Shown here: positions 25,603 to 33,989 of the stretch, piece after piece
Layout: every line of letters starts with the position of its first letter
Numbering within the stretch: position 1 is the first letter of the stretch
NCBI RefSeq assembly: GCF_004341035.1
Contig: NZ_SLXK01000010.1
Coordinates: 1 to 64,000 of the forward strand
Origin: Scopulibacillus darangshiensis
Lineage (GTDB): Bacteria > Bacillota > Bacilli > Bacillales > Sporolactobacillaceae
Length of the DNA: 64,000 nucleotides
Direction of reading: 5' to 3'
Notes under the pieces: generated by a model
The model's database searches: none
What the model was told of the DNA's origin: nothing
What the model saw: the letters and a program-made list of their open reading frames with translations, nothing else
Translations under genes and position numbers: made by a program

Positions 25603-26859
25603 GTGGTGGACAAAAGGCAGGGCTGGCTGAAATACCCCTTTGGGAAAAAGTTAAAAAGACTGCATAAATGGAATGCTTGGGTGATTTTACTGTTAGCGAT
25701 TACGGGGATCATGCTTTATTTGCCTTTCCTTCGCCGCTATGTAGCGCCATTTAGGGTAAATTTAAAGTTGGTTCATATTTATCTGGGTTATGTTTCTATT
25801 TTTCTTTTACTCCTTTATACCCCATTATTAACTAAACATATGAAACAAATCTGGAAAAGAGTGAACCATCGCAATAATCTCCGGTTTGTCCTTTTTATTA
25901 TTATCGGATGGAGTGTCTCGGGGATAATCCTGGCCTTTTACCGCCATTTTCCAGATGTCTGGAGTTCAACCGCCCTCATCTTCCACGATTTGTTCACGTT
26001 TGTCGGGATCCCGTACACGGTGTATCACGCGATTTCAAGAAGTCGTTGGCTGAAGAAAATGGATAGGGAAGAACGCAAGACCCGTGACCAGAAGAAAAAC
26101 TTAGATGGTACTCAACCTCTTGCCCCTAAAAAAAGAGAAACATTGATGTCGCGTAGAAAATTTATCCGCCTAAGCGCGGGAGGGCTTCTTGTTGTTGCAG
26201 TCGCTCCATTTTTCTACGGTTGGCTTGGCCGAATCGCTGGATTCAGCGGTGAATCACTGTTAAAACAAACCAAAAGAGATGGAAATCATATGGTGCCGCA
26301 ACCCGAGCCGGCCCCTGGCTCCTTACCACCGAAAGGCGGCGGGGCAAATGGCACCTTCAGGATGTATACAGTCACTGATGTTCCTGCGTTTTCATCGGAT
26401 ACATGGTCATTCACAATTGATGGGCTTGTGGATCACCCTTTAACTTTTAATTGGAAAGAATTTTTGAATTTGCCGCAAAAGGTTCAAGTCAGTGATTTCC
26501 ATTGTGTGACCGGCTGGTCGGTGTACCATGTCACATGGCAAGGTGTTCCGCTGTCTTATTTGTTAAAAAAGGCTGGCGTCAAAAATAAGGCAAAATACGT
26601 GAAGTTTTATTCCGGTGATAGCGTTTATACAGACACCTTAACGATTAAGCAGGCACATATGGATGATGTTATGGTCGCGGTGTTACGGGACGGAAAACCG
26701 ATTCCGCAAGATTATGGTGGACCGTCAAGGCTTATCGTACCGGAAATGTACGGTTATAAATCGGTCAAATGGCTAAACAGAATGGAACTCATTGATCAAC
26801 CATGGACGGGATTCTGGGAAAAACGCGGTTATAAGAAAAATGCTTGGTACCGTGGTTAA
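25603..26859 (+). CDS. cytochrome b561-like / YedY-like molybdopterin oxidoreductase fusion
   Basis: The 418-residue protein joins two proteins usually encoded apart. Residues 18-148 hold four membrane helices with H21, H58, H128 and H142 placed to ligate two b-type hemes, like YedZ/MsrQ. A charged cytoplasmic linker leads to a twin-arginine motif SRRKFIRLSA (183-192) and a hydrophobic stretch. Residues 250-400 form a sulfite-oxidase-fold domain, with probable Moco-ligating C301 in DFHCVTGWSV, as in YedY/MsrP. Electrons could pass from quinol through heme to the molybdenum site to repair methionine sulfoxide or reduce another substrate. An alternative start does not remove the helices. TatA follows. 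Confidence 0.85.
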   Translation: MVDKRQGWLKYPFGKKLKRLHKWNAWVILLLAITGIMLYLPFLRRYVAPFRVNLKLVHIYLGYVSIFLLLLYTPLLTKHMKQIWKRVNHRNNLRFVLFIIIGWSVSGIILAFYRHFPDVWSSTALIFHDLFTFVGIPYTVYHAISRSRWLKKMDREERKTRDQKKNLDGTQPLAPKKRETLMSRRKFIRLSAGGLLVVAVAPFFYGWLGRIAGFSGESLLKQTKRDGNHMVPQPEPAPGSLPPKGGGANGTFRMYTVTDVPAFSSDTWSFTIDGLVDHPLTFNWKEFLNLPQKVQVSDFHCVTGWSVYHVTWQGVPLSYLLKKAGVKNKAKYVKFYSGDSVYTDTLTIKQAHMDDVMVAVLRDGKPIPQDYGGPSRLIVPEMYGYKSVKWLNRMELIDQPWTGFWEKRGYKKNAWYRG

Positions 26860-26888
26860 CGGACGGGGATGAAAGGAGCTGAAACATC

Positions 26889-27080
26889 ATGCCTTTTAAC
26901 ATTGGGATCGGCGGGTTTATGTTGATTTTTACGGCAGCCATTCTTTTATTCGGTCCGAAAAAACTTCCAGAGCTAGGGAGAGCTGTCGGGCAAACGTTGA
27001 AGGAATTTAAACGCTCTGTTAATGATATAACGGACAGTCAGGATTCGGATGTTAATCGCGACCAAAATAAAGAAAATTAA
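26889..27080 (+). CDS. tatA: TatA-type twin-arginine translocase subunit
   Basis: This 63-residue protein has one N-terminal helix (about 8-23), then [22 protein letters not shown], the TatA hinge and amphipathic helix, and a charged tail. TatA multimers form the conducting part of the twin-arginine pathway. The gene lies 29 bases after the molybdoenzyme gene, which carries an internal twin-arginine motif, so it may be a dedicated TatA for that enzyme. No tatC is in the window, so a TatC must be encoded elsewhere. Confidence 0.92.
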   Translation: MPFNIGIGGFMLIFTAAILLFGPKKLPELGRAVGQTLKEFKRSVNDITDSQDSDVNRDQNKEN

Positions 27081-27159
27081 CAGATAAGTTAATGGGCAGT
27101 TGTTTTAATATGCATTTTGAAATGGTTTTGTTTTCTGGTAAAATAAACTTAAATAAACC

Positions 27160-27263
27160 TTCGATGTGTAACTGGCGAAACGTGGATCACCACGAGGGAG
27201 CACATCGTTATACAGCCGTTCGCCTGGGCAAAGGTGAGGAGATTAATCTCCTTGCCTTTTTAT
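27160..27263 (+). ncRNA. ZTP (pfl) riboswitch with terminator expression platform
   Basis: The leader of folD shows the ZTP riboswitch hallmarks. CGATGTG (27162-27168) pairs with CACATCG (27201-27207), and the ACTGGCGAAA loop segment follows the 5-prime arm. A small hairpin CGTGG/CCACG lies at 27181-27194, GGGAG precedes the closing arm, and the conserved GCCTGGGCA lies at about 27222-27230. The terminator AAGGTGAGGAGATT / AATCTCCTTGCCTT (27231-27258) and a T-run follow at once. Binding of ZTP/ZMP, a sign of 10-formyl-folate shortage, should prevent termination and raise FolD. Confidence 0.9.
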
Positions 27264-27281
27264 ATTTTTAGGAGGATGATG

Positions 27282-28130
27282 ATGGAACCAATTATTCTTG
27301 ACGGTACTGTTGTTGCAAAACAGATTAAAGATGGGTTAAAAGGGAGAGTTGAAAATTTAAGAGCCAAAGGCATCACCCCATGCCTTGCGACGATCCTGGT
27401 TGGCGGTGACCCGGCATCAGAGACCTATGTGAGAATGAAGGGAAATGCATGCAGCCGGCTCGGTATTAGCTCCAAACGTGTCCATTTGCCAAAAGAAACG
27501 ACGACAATAGCTTTATTGGATGAAATTAACAAATTAAATGAAGATCCACAAATTCACGGCATATTGCTGCAGCATCCCGTTCCCGGCGATATTGACGAAA
27601 GGGCAGCATTTGAAGCGATTGATCTAGAAAAAGATGTAGATGGTGTCACAAGTGCAACGTTTGGCAGAACGGCATTGGGGTTAAGCGGCTTTCCATCATG
27701 TACTCCAAAGGCGATTATGACTATCCTGGACTATTATAATATAACAATCGAGGGTCAAAATGCCGTTGTTATAGGTCGCAGCCCCATACTGGGTAAACCG
27801 GTATCAGCCTTATTATTGAATAGGGATGCAACGATAACGACCTGTCATTCCAAAACAAAAGATATTGATAAAATTGTCCAAAACGCGGATATCGTTGTTG
27901 CGGCCGTCGGAAAACCAAAGTTTGTGCAAGGCTCTTGGATTAAGCAGGGAGCAATTATTTTAGATGCTGGATATAATGAGGGGAATATAGGCGATGTCGA
28001 TTATGATGCATGTCTGACTCAAGCAAGTGCCATTACCCCGGTACCGGGTGGTGTCGGCCCCGTCACAATAGCAACCTTGCTGTCACATACGGTTGAAGCG
28101 GCAGAAAGGAGTGCCGGGAAAAACGAATAG
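27282..28130 (+). CDS. folD: FolD: methylenetetrahydrofolate dehydrogenase/cyclohydrolase
   Basis: This 282-residue bifunctional enzyme interconverts 5,10-methylene-, methenyl- and 10-formyl-tetrahydrofolate using NADP. Recognisable parts are YVRMKGNACSRLGI (substrate Tyr and Lys region), HGILLQHPVP, KDVDGVT, VIGRSPILGKPV (cofactor loop) and PVPGGVGPVTIATLL near the end. Of three consecutive ATGs, 27282 is spaced 6 bases from AGGAGG. Expression is under the ZTP riboswitch just upstream, and a strong terminator follows. Cysteine 63-type residues vary in the family, and nothing appears disabled. Confidence 0.96.
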   Translation: MEPIILDGTVVAKQIKDGLKGRVENLRAKGITPCLATILVGGDPASETYVRMKGNACSRLGISSKRVHLPKETTTIALLDEINKLNEDPQIHGILLQHPVPGDIDERAAFEAIDLEKDVDGVTSATFGRTALGLSGFPSCTPKAIMTILDYYNITIEGQNAVVIGRSPILGKPVSALLLNRDATITTCHSKTKDIDKIVQNADIVVAAVGKPKFVQGSWIKQGAIILDAGYNEGNIGDVDYDACLTQASAITPVPGGVGPVTIATLLSHTVEAAERSAGKNE

Positions 28131-28135
28131 ATAAG

Positions 28136-28180
28136 AACCCCCTGAATTCTGCTATATTAGCAGGATTCAGGGGTTTTTAG
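28136..28180 (+). terminator. Rho-independent terminator of folD
   Basis: A long hairpin of AACCCCCTGAATTCTGCTA against TAGCAGGATTCAGGGGTT (28136-28175), followed by TTTT. Confidence 0.9.
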
Positions 28181-28382
28181 CGGCTTTTATCTAGTACGCT
28201 TAAGTGCTCATGAACGACCATCCATCTTCCGTTTATTTGTTTAAAAACATTGGTCCCCCGGCCATAACCTTCCTTTTGTGCGACATAAATGATGGGAATA
28301 GGTGCCGTTAAATTGGCGAAGTATTCTGACTTTGCCAAAGGCGTATTTTTTATAAAATTTAGGACTTCGTGGCATTTTAACT
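28177..28382 (-). pseudogene. DUF4440/SnoaL-like protein, C-terminal remnant
   Basis: The minus frame ending at 28177 reads an NTF2-like tail: a strand with PIPIIYVAQKEGYGRG, then INGRWMVVHEHLSVL. This matches the last two strands of DUF4440/SnoaL-type proteins. About half the domain and any start codon are missing; the frame opens after a stop near 28385. It is a relic lying between folD and the deleted acetolactate synthase gene. Confidence 0.5.
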
Positions 28383-28419
28383 ACTAAGCTTTATTTATAA
28401 TAGAAAGGGACGAATCTTC

Positions 28420-29247
28420 TTGAAAGCAGCGGAGCTTTTGGTAAAATGTCTTGAACAGCAAGGAATAGAATATATTTTTGGCGTGCCTGGTGAAGAAAAC
28501 ATTGATTTTATAGATGCACTTAATAACTCATCCATTCTTGGTGATTTGTATGAAAATCTTGAGTGTTTAACATTGCAAATTAACAAAAAGGAGGCTATTG
28601 ATCCATATTTTCACAAAATAAAAGAAACAATAACGAGTGATATAATGCTAACTGCTAAAAGTGACGCTTTCCCGATGGCGCCACAAAGAATTATTAGGGA
28701 CATCCAAGCTGCGCTTTCAAGCGATGATATTTTACTAACTGATGTCGGGGCTCATAAGCTCTGGATTGGCAGACAATATGAGGCACTGAAGCCGCATCGC
28801 TGTATCATTTCGAACGGACTTGCGTCAATGGGTGTGGGGCTCCCCGGTGCAATCGGTGCGAAGCTTGCCTTTCCCGACAAAAAGGTATTGGCAGTTTGCG
28901 GTGATGGGGCATTTATTATGTCAATAACTGAGTTTGAAACAGCCGTGCGGTTAAAATTGGCGATTGTTATTATAGTTTGGCGGGATGGAAGGTATGGCAT
29001 GATTGAATGGGAACAGGAAAACAAGTTAGGCAGGTCATCAAACATTCAATTTAATAACCCCGATTTTATGGCACTGGCAAAAACCTATGGCGCAAAAGGA
29101 TACAAAGTTGAACAGGCGGCGGATTTGTCAGGGATCTTGCAAAAGGCATTTTTGGAAGATAGGCCGGTCATCATTGATTGCCCAGTTGATTATACGGAAA
29201 ATTTCCGTTTAAGCAAACGCTTAAACGAATTCAAACAAATGAATTAA
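28420..29247 (+). pseudogene. acetolactate synthase with large in-frame internal deletion
   Basis: The 275-residue frame has an authentic start of an AlsS-type thiamine-diphosphate enzyme (LLVKCLEQQGIEYIFGVPGEENIDFIDAL, including E27 near the ThDP-activating glutamate). At about residue 40 it then jumps to the C-terminal ThDP domain. That domain includes ILLTDVGAH, SNGLASMGVGLPGAIGAK and the cofactor motif GDGAFIMS. Normal enzymes are about 560 residues long, so around 280 residues, including most of the PYR domain and the whole central domain, are gone with the frame kept. Activity is very unlikely. A TTG start with GAAAGGGA is visible. Confidence 0.75.
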
Positions 29248-29322
29248 GCTTAATTCGTATTCCTTATAATGATCTGAAAGACATCTGAATATAGTATGCT
29301 TAACAACGATTGAAGGAGAGCG

Positions 29323-29877
29323 ATGATGTTTTTGCTTCAGCCGATTGCTAAGCATGCGAAAGCCATATCTAATACGTTTATACAAGCTTCTATACCAAAG
29401 AAAGTTGCGATCACCGCTCTATTAAGCGGCGTATCGGCCATCATCCAGTCAGCCGGCGGTTTGATACCGGCTGTTGGGCTGTTCATTAGTCCCTTTGCGA
29501 CTGCACCCATTATACTAATGATGATTTTAACCGTCAGATATGGCTTTGTTGGTTACTTCTTAACGATCTTCTTGTTATTCTTCATTCAACCGAGCGAAGT
29601 CATTGTCTTTCCATTCACAACCGGGCTATTAGGGATCGGGATTGGTCTATCCTTCCATATATTAAACAGTCGCCTTAGCATTATATTGGCAGGGGCAGGC
29701 GCATTGTTTGCAGGCATTCTCATTTTGATGTTAGGCCTTCGATTTCCGGTGTTGGGACCGTCGGTTTACCTGGGCGCAGGCTTGCGAACCTTTCTATTTA
29801 TAGCACTATTTTCTTTTTTATACAGCTGGATTTGGGTTGAACTGAGTATATTTCTATTGAAACGGCTCAGGCGATGA
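29323..29877 (+). CDS. small integral membrane protein, unknown function
   Basis: This 184-residue, strongly hydrophobic protein has an amphipathic N-terminus (1-28) and about five helices to residue 175, ending in KRLRR. It contains a glycine/serine-rich first helix pair and a FIQPSEVIVFPFTTGLLG segment. The layout recalls small permease S-components or YybS-like proteins, but no motif decides. The ATG follows GGAGAGCG. Its stop lies 4 bases before the end of the convergent sugar-dehydrogenase gene, so transcription of the two must collide or be separated by timing. Confidence 0.6.
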   Translation: MMFLLQPIAKHAKAISNTFIQASIPKKVAITALLSGVSAIIQSAGGLIPAVGLFISPFATAPIILMMILTVRYGFVGYFLTIFLLFFIQPSEVIVFPFTTGLLGIGIGLSFHILNSRLSIILAGAGALFAGILILMLGLRFPVLGPSVYLGAGLRTFLFIALFSFLYSWIWVELSIFLLKRLRR

Positions 29878-29879
29878 TG

Positions 29880-31193
29880 TTATGCCTTTGTAACGCGCCA
29901 AATCACACCGGTTTTTGCCGGTGCTTCACGTGCTGGAGGAAAAATGCCAAAATCAACGATATACATCTCGCCATTCGGTCCAAAAACAACATCGATCGGA
30001 CGTTCGAAACCGCCGCTATTTGTCGCTGATGCGGCGCCCCCGGTTTTATTCACAGCGAAAGGGCTTACATTTCCTGTCCTGAGATCAATCCTTGAAACGC
30101 GGTGACCGACACGGGGTGCTGGCTTGCCTCCAGTAGTTGTTGGCGCTTCACTGCCGAATTCAGCAATGAAAGCATCCCCAATTGGTGCAAAATCAGTACG
30201 GCTATTAAAGTCAAAACCCATTGCAGCTGAATGAGGGGCAAAACGTGACAACGGCTTTGGCGGTTCCATGGGATGGCGGCGTAACAAAAATTCCGGTTGT
30301 GGCTTGTTCTCCGGTTTAAACATCGGCGCTGTAATAGGGTATCCCCCCGTATAATCAGGCCAGCCATACCACATTCCCGATCTTATAATACGGAACTCAT
30401 CCGGGGAATTTGCGACAGGGCGGCTTCCGCGTTCATCAATCCCGTGATTGGCCGCAAATAACCGATTATGCTTATCGAACTTGATACGAAATGGATTCCT
30501 TAATCCCCAAGCAATGAGTTCAAGCTGTGAGCCATCCCGATTCGCTCTTAAAATACTTCCGCTCGCCTTTATAGATCCTTTAATCGTTTCGCCGGGATAT
30601 GAGGAAATACCATAAGGTGAATAAGCCCCTGTGACCGCATAGTCTTCAGATGCTGCGCTTAGAAGGTTTTTGGTTTTATAGTTTTTGCCTCGCAACTCAA
30701 TATCCGAACCGGGATAATCGTGAAAAAACGGATAGCTTTTCACCCAATGATTGTCTTCTCCAACAACCCCTGAATTTGTCGCTGTTCCTTGTCCAAAATA
30801 CATTTTCCCATCGGGACCAAACACCACTCTATTATTATGGTGATCACCCCAGCTTGGCAGCCCGGAAAGGATATCTTCTTTTTGACCATCAGGTTTAATG
30901 ACAGTAATGGCTCCTCTGTGCGAGACGAAAATATTTCCTTCATATTCATTGATGCCTGTCAGCGGCGGATGAAAGCCGTCTGCAATCATTTGATAACCAG
31001 AAGGTGTCAGACGGCCGACCTCCCCGTTTCCCGTTAAAACTCCCGAATTGGCGACAAGCATGTCCCCCGAGTCCGTAATCATTAAGTTAATAGGCGTCAT
31101 CAATTCCGTCCAAAAGATTTCTATTTTATATCCGGAAGGCAACAAAATATCTTTTGGATCTAACTTTCTAATCCTCCTATCCGCAATCACCAT
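29880..31193 (-). CDS. glucose/sorbosone dehydrogenase-like beta-propeller protein
   Basis: This 437-residue protein has the six-bladed propeller of PQQ-dependent soluble sugar dehydrogenases. Blade motifs are GPDGKMYFGQG, GLRNPFRIKFDKHNRLFAANHG and PIDVVFGPNGEMYIVDFG. A histidine in GDHHNN and arginine in GLRNPF are placed like catalytic and PQQ-contact residues of that family. There is no signal peptide or lipobox, which is unusual because most relatives are exported. The ATG follows a GGGGG stretch at 9 bases. Propellers of this kind often lack PQQ activity, so the enzyme call is tentative. Confidence 0.75.
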   Translation of the reverse strand: MVIADRRIRKLDPKDILLPSGYKIEIFWTELMTPINLMITDSGDMLVANSGVLTGNGEVGRLTPSGYQMIADGFHPPLTGINEYEGNIFVSHRGAITVIKPDGQKEDILSGLPSWGDHHNNRVVFGPDGKMYFGQGTATNSGVVGEDNHWVKSYPFFHDYPGSDIELRGKNYKTKNLLSAASEDYAVTGAYSPYGISSYPGETIKGSIKASGSILRANRDGSQLELIAWGLRNPFRIKFDKHNRLFAANHGIDERGSRPVANSPDEFRIIRSGMWYGWPDYTGGYPITAPMFKPENKPQPEFLLRRHPMEPPKPLSRFAPHSAAMGFDFNSRTDFAPIGDAFIAEFGSEAPTTTGGKPAPRVGHRVSRIDLRTGNVSPFAVNKTGGAASATNSGGFERPIDVVFGPNGEMYIVDFGIFPPAREAPAKTGVIWRVTKA

Positions 31194-31295
31194 ATGTCCA
31201 GCCCCCTATAGAAAATTAGGTCTATCTTATAATTGATATTCACATTCTAACTGTCCATATTCACGATAGGAATGAAATAATGCAAAAAGATTGAA

Positions 31296-31336
31296 GATTT
31301 AATACTTTGTTAATATTTCCGTTAGCAATTGATAAT
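31296..31336 (+). promoter_or_regulatory. conserved 40-bp upstream element, copy 2
   Basis: The element shared with 23208-23247 (three differences in 40 bases), here ending 71 bases before the start of a second lipoprotein gene. The three 9-base subunits at 11-base spacing are kept. Confidence 0.6.
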
Positions 31337-31406
31337 CTTTTCGTTTTATCCTTGCTTCATAGCGAATGCTAGAATGCTAAATTTTATGCTATGGAGGAGA
31401 AATCAG

Positions 31407-32816
31407 ATGCTGCAAAAATTTAAAGGTCGAAAAATGGTTCCATTCATGTGTCTCGTTCTGTGTCTAATCTTATTGCTCTCAGGCTGCGGCGGTGCGGCAG
31501 ATACCAAATCAGAGGATTCAAACAAGAATACCGGCAAAGAACCTAAGACCGACCAACCGCTGCTGTATGTTAATAACAGCGGGTCAAACAATGTACAAGT
31601 CATTGATCCAAAAACCAACAAGATTATCAAGACAATTCCAGTCGGTCAACACCCTACATATAACGAGGTGACCCCTGGCGGCCAATATGTGTATGTTGTT
31701 AACAGTGGATCGAATAATGTTTCGGTTATTGATACAAAAATGTCCAAAGTTAAAAAAACGATTTCGGTAGGGAAAACACCTAAAGGGATCAACTTTACGC
31801 CTGATGGAAAATGGGCGTACGTTATTAACGAAGGAGAAAACACAGTATCGGTAATTGATTTGAAGTCAATGGATGAGACAGGGAAGATTGATGTAGGAAA
31901 ACATCCACATAACGGCGTTGCAAGCCCAGACAGTAGTAAATTTTACGTTACAAATACAAACTCGAATTCAGTTTCCGTAATCGATACCTCCAGTCAAAAG
32001 GTGAAAAAAACGATCAATCATGTTAAGGGGGCACCGCATAATCTCACAATTACCCCTGACGGAAAAACGCTTCTGGTCAGTTTAACTAAAACGAATGCTG
32101 TAGGAGTCATTGATCTTAAAAAAGGGGAAATGATCGATACCATCCCCGTTGTCACAGGGCATCATGTCATGGATGTCACACCTGACGGACAATATGCTTA
32201 TGTGGGCGGCATCGGTTCAGATGCTGTCTCGGTAATCGACATTCCCAAACGGCAGGTGATTAAAACAATTCATGTAGGACAAGGACCGCATGGCGTGGCT
32301 GTTACGCCTGATGGAAAGAAGGCTTACGTTGGAGTGACAGGTGAAAATACAGTGGCTGTCATCGATATCGCGAGCAATAAGGTGATCGAAGATATAAAAA
32401 CGGATAAAGTGCCGTTTTTTGTAAGTATATTGGGAAGCCATGCCAGCGATCATCGACAACCTGTGCATCAAATGGCAATGGATAAGGATCAGCAAAACAA
32501 AGACACAATGGCAAGCACCGGAAATTCAACGAAGAAGTCGCCGCCCAAACAAACAGCAAGTTCACCTCTGCTTAACAAGGGGAAAACATACAGATATATG
32601 TTTAAAAAAGCGGGCACATATAACGTTCATTGCAATCCGCACCCATTTATGATAATGACAGTCATCGTAAAGCCAGATGGCCAACCAAAAGAAAAAAAGA
32701 TTGACCTCAAAGACTATAAATTCACACCAAATAAAATAACGATATCGGCTGGATCAACAGTAACATGGACCAACCATGACAATGATCAGCATAACGTGAC
32801 GATCGAAAGTAAATAA
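31407..32816 (+). CDS. lipoprotein with YVTN beta-propeller and permuted cupredoxin region
   Basis: This 469-residue protein has lipobox LLSGC (C27) and then seven or so YVTN-type blades (about 48-350; repeated motif VSVIDT and VAVTPDGKKAYVG). A linker rich in S, T, Q and K follows. The C-terminal 90 residues carry the second half of a plastocyanin fold first (KGKTYRYMFKKAGTYNVHC with C409, H412, M415) and then the first half (YKFTPNKITISAGSTVTWTN with H462). All four type-1 copper ligands are present but in permuted order. The ATG at 31407 follows GGAGGAGAAATCAG; earlier in-frame starts are unsupported. It probably acts in extracytoplasmic electron transfer. Confidence 0.82.
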   Translation: MLQKFKGRKMVPFMCLVLCLILLLSGCGGAADTKSEDSNKNTGKEPKTDQPLLYVNNSGSNNVQVIDPKTNKIIKTIPVGQHPTYNEVTPGGQYVYVVNSGSNNVSVIDTKMSKVKKTISVGKTPKGINFTPDGKWAYVINEGENTVSVIDLKSMDETGKIDVGKHPHNGVASPDSSKFYVTNTNSNSVSVIDTSSQKVKKTINHVKGAPHNLTITPDGKTLLVSLTKTNAVGVIDLKKGEMIDTIPVVTGHHVMDVTPDGQYAYVGGIGSDAVSVIDIPKRQVIKTIHVGQGPHGVAVTPDGKKAYVGVTGENTVAVIDIASNKVIEDIKTDKVPFFVSILGSHASDHRQPVHQMAMDKDQQNKDTMASTGNSTKKSPPKQTASSPLLNKGKTYRYMFKKAGTYNVHCNPHPFMIMTVIVKPDGQPKEKKIDLKDYKFTPNKITISAGSTVTWTNHDNDQHNVTIESK

Positions 32817-32906
32817 GTGTAAAAACGGTTTGCCTTTCCAAAAGATAAAAAGGCGCAGCAGGATTCTTCTTAAGATGCTTGTACTATCAAAAATAGTTAA
32901 AAAGGC

Positions 32907-32942
32907 ATCCCTCGGGATAGTTTACTTCCCAAGGGATTTTCT
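32907..32942. terminator. terminator between lipoprotein and TetR genes
   Basis: ATCCCTCGGGA (32907-32917) pairs with TCCCAAGGGAT (32927-32937) with one G-U pair, and a T-run follows. The A-rich left flank allows function in both directions. Confidence 0.75.
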
Positions 32943-32959
32943 TTAAATAACAACAATCT

Positions 32960-33826
32960 CTACATAATCTTCCAGGCCATTTTAACAATATGGCTCGCTT
33001 CATGTTCGAGCTCGGTTTGTTCAAAGGCTTGTTCAAATGACATGAGGACACTTTCGATTAAGAAGGTCCGCGGATTGTCCGACTGCAGTTCAGAGAGTAG
33101 GAATTGAATATAGTCCTGCTGTTTTGAAAAACCTTTTTCATTAATTTTATTACTGAGCCTATTCAATTGTGCGATAACCTCTTTTTTTAGATCAGTTGTA
33201 TCCCCATCATTAGTTATGTCAAGCCAATTTTCTGGCAAAAAGGGTTTTTCGTTTTCTATTTGTTCTTTTATCATTGATTTTACTCGCGTTAAAGCGTATT
33301 GGATGACCTTCTCGGTTGAAATGTCCTTATTTGACCCCAGCTTCCATACATGCATCAAATGATGGGCAATTCCCACAAGCATGACGGCATGTTCTAATGT
33401 ATACGGCCTTGCTTTAGGCGGGTATAGACACCCGAGTCTTTTGGAGATCCATTGCAGTTCGGTGTGATGTTGCTTTTTCATGAAGGCTTTCAGCTCGACA
33501 TCATCGGAAAAAGACACCGTTTCAAAAACCGCAAATATATGGTGCTGCTTGTTCATATTCATCCGCACAGCCATTTGGCGGACGAAGACTTCTTCACTAT
33601 CAACTTCTTTGCCGATGGCAAGTTCTCTGCGCTTTTGGTCTACCTCTTCCGATACGAACGCCAAAATGGCCCGCAAACATTCATTTTTCGAATTAAAATA
33701 ATTGTAAAATGTCCCTTTGGCAATTCCTGCCTTATCCAATATATCCTGAATCGACGTTAATGCGAAGCCTTTATCGACAAATAATTGGTGTGCGGCTTCA
33801 ATGATTTGTTTTCTTTTTGCATTCAT
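32960..33826 (-). CDS. TetR/AcrR-family repressor
   Basis: This 288-residue regulator is longer than most TetR proteins. The DNA-binding domain is at 1-50 (QIIEAAHQLFVDKGFALTSI, then AGIAKGTFYNYFNSKNECL). The rest is helical ligand-binding/dimer domain, with an extension after about residue 200. The ATG follows AAGGTGAG. It is divergent from a 14-helix drug-exporter gene across 163 AT-rich bases, the standard arrangement for a repressor that releases the pump when a toxic ligand binds. The ligand is unknown. Confidence 0.88.
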   Translation of the reverse strand: MNAKRKQIIEAAHQLFVDKGFALTSIQDILDKAGIAKGTFYNYFNSKNECLRAILAFVSEEVDQKRRELAIGKEVDSEEVFVRQMAVRMNMNKQHHIFAVFETVSFSDDVELKAFMKKQHHTELQWISKRLGCLYPPKARPYTLEHAVMLVGIAHHLMHVWKLGSNKDISTEKVIQYALTRVKSMIKEQIENEKPFLPENWLDITNDGDTTDLKKEVIAQLNRLSNKINEKGFSKQQDYIQFLLSELQSDNPRTFLIESVLMSFEQAFEQTELEHEASHIVKMAWKIM

Positions 33827-33989
33827 TTTATCTCACCTTTATAATCATGGTCTATTTTTATCATGGGTGTATAATTCCTATTATATCAGTGATTAAATAT
33901 AATTTAAAATTTTGTTGTTGCATTAATTAGACTATCGGTATAAACTATTTAAGTGATTTATCTTACATGGAAAGCAGGGCTGATTCTAT

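Noticed and set aside
30065-31236. Plus-strand ORFs across the sugar-dehydrogenase gene
   Set aside because: They overlap a long minus-strand gene with clear propeller motifs and have no features of their own.
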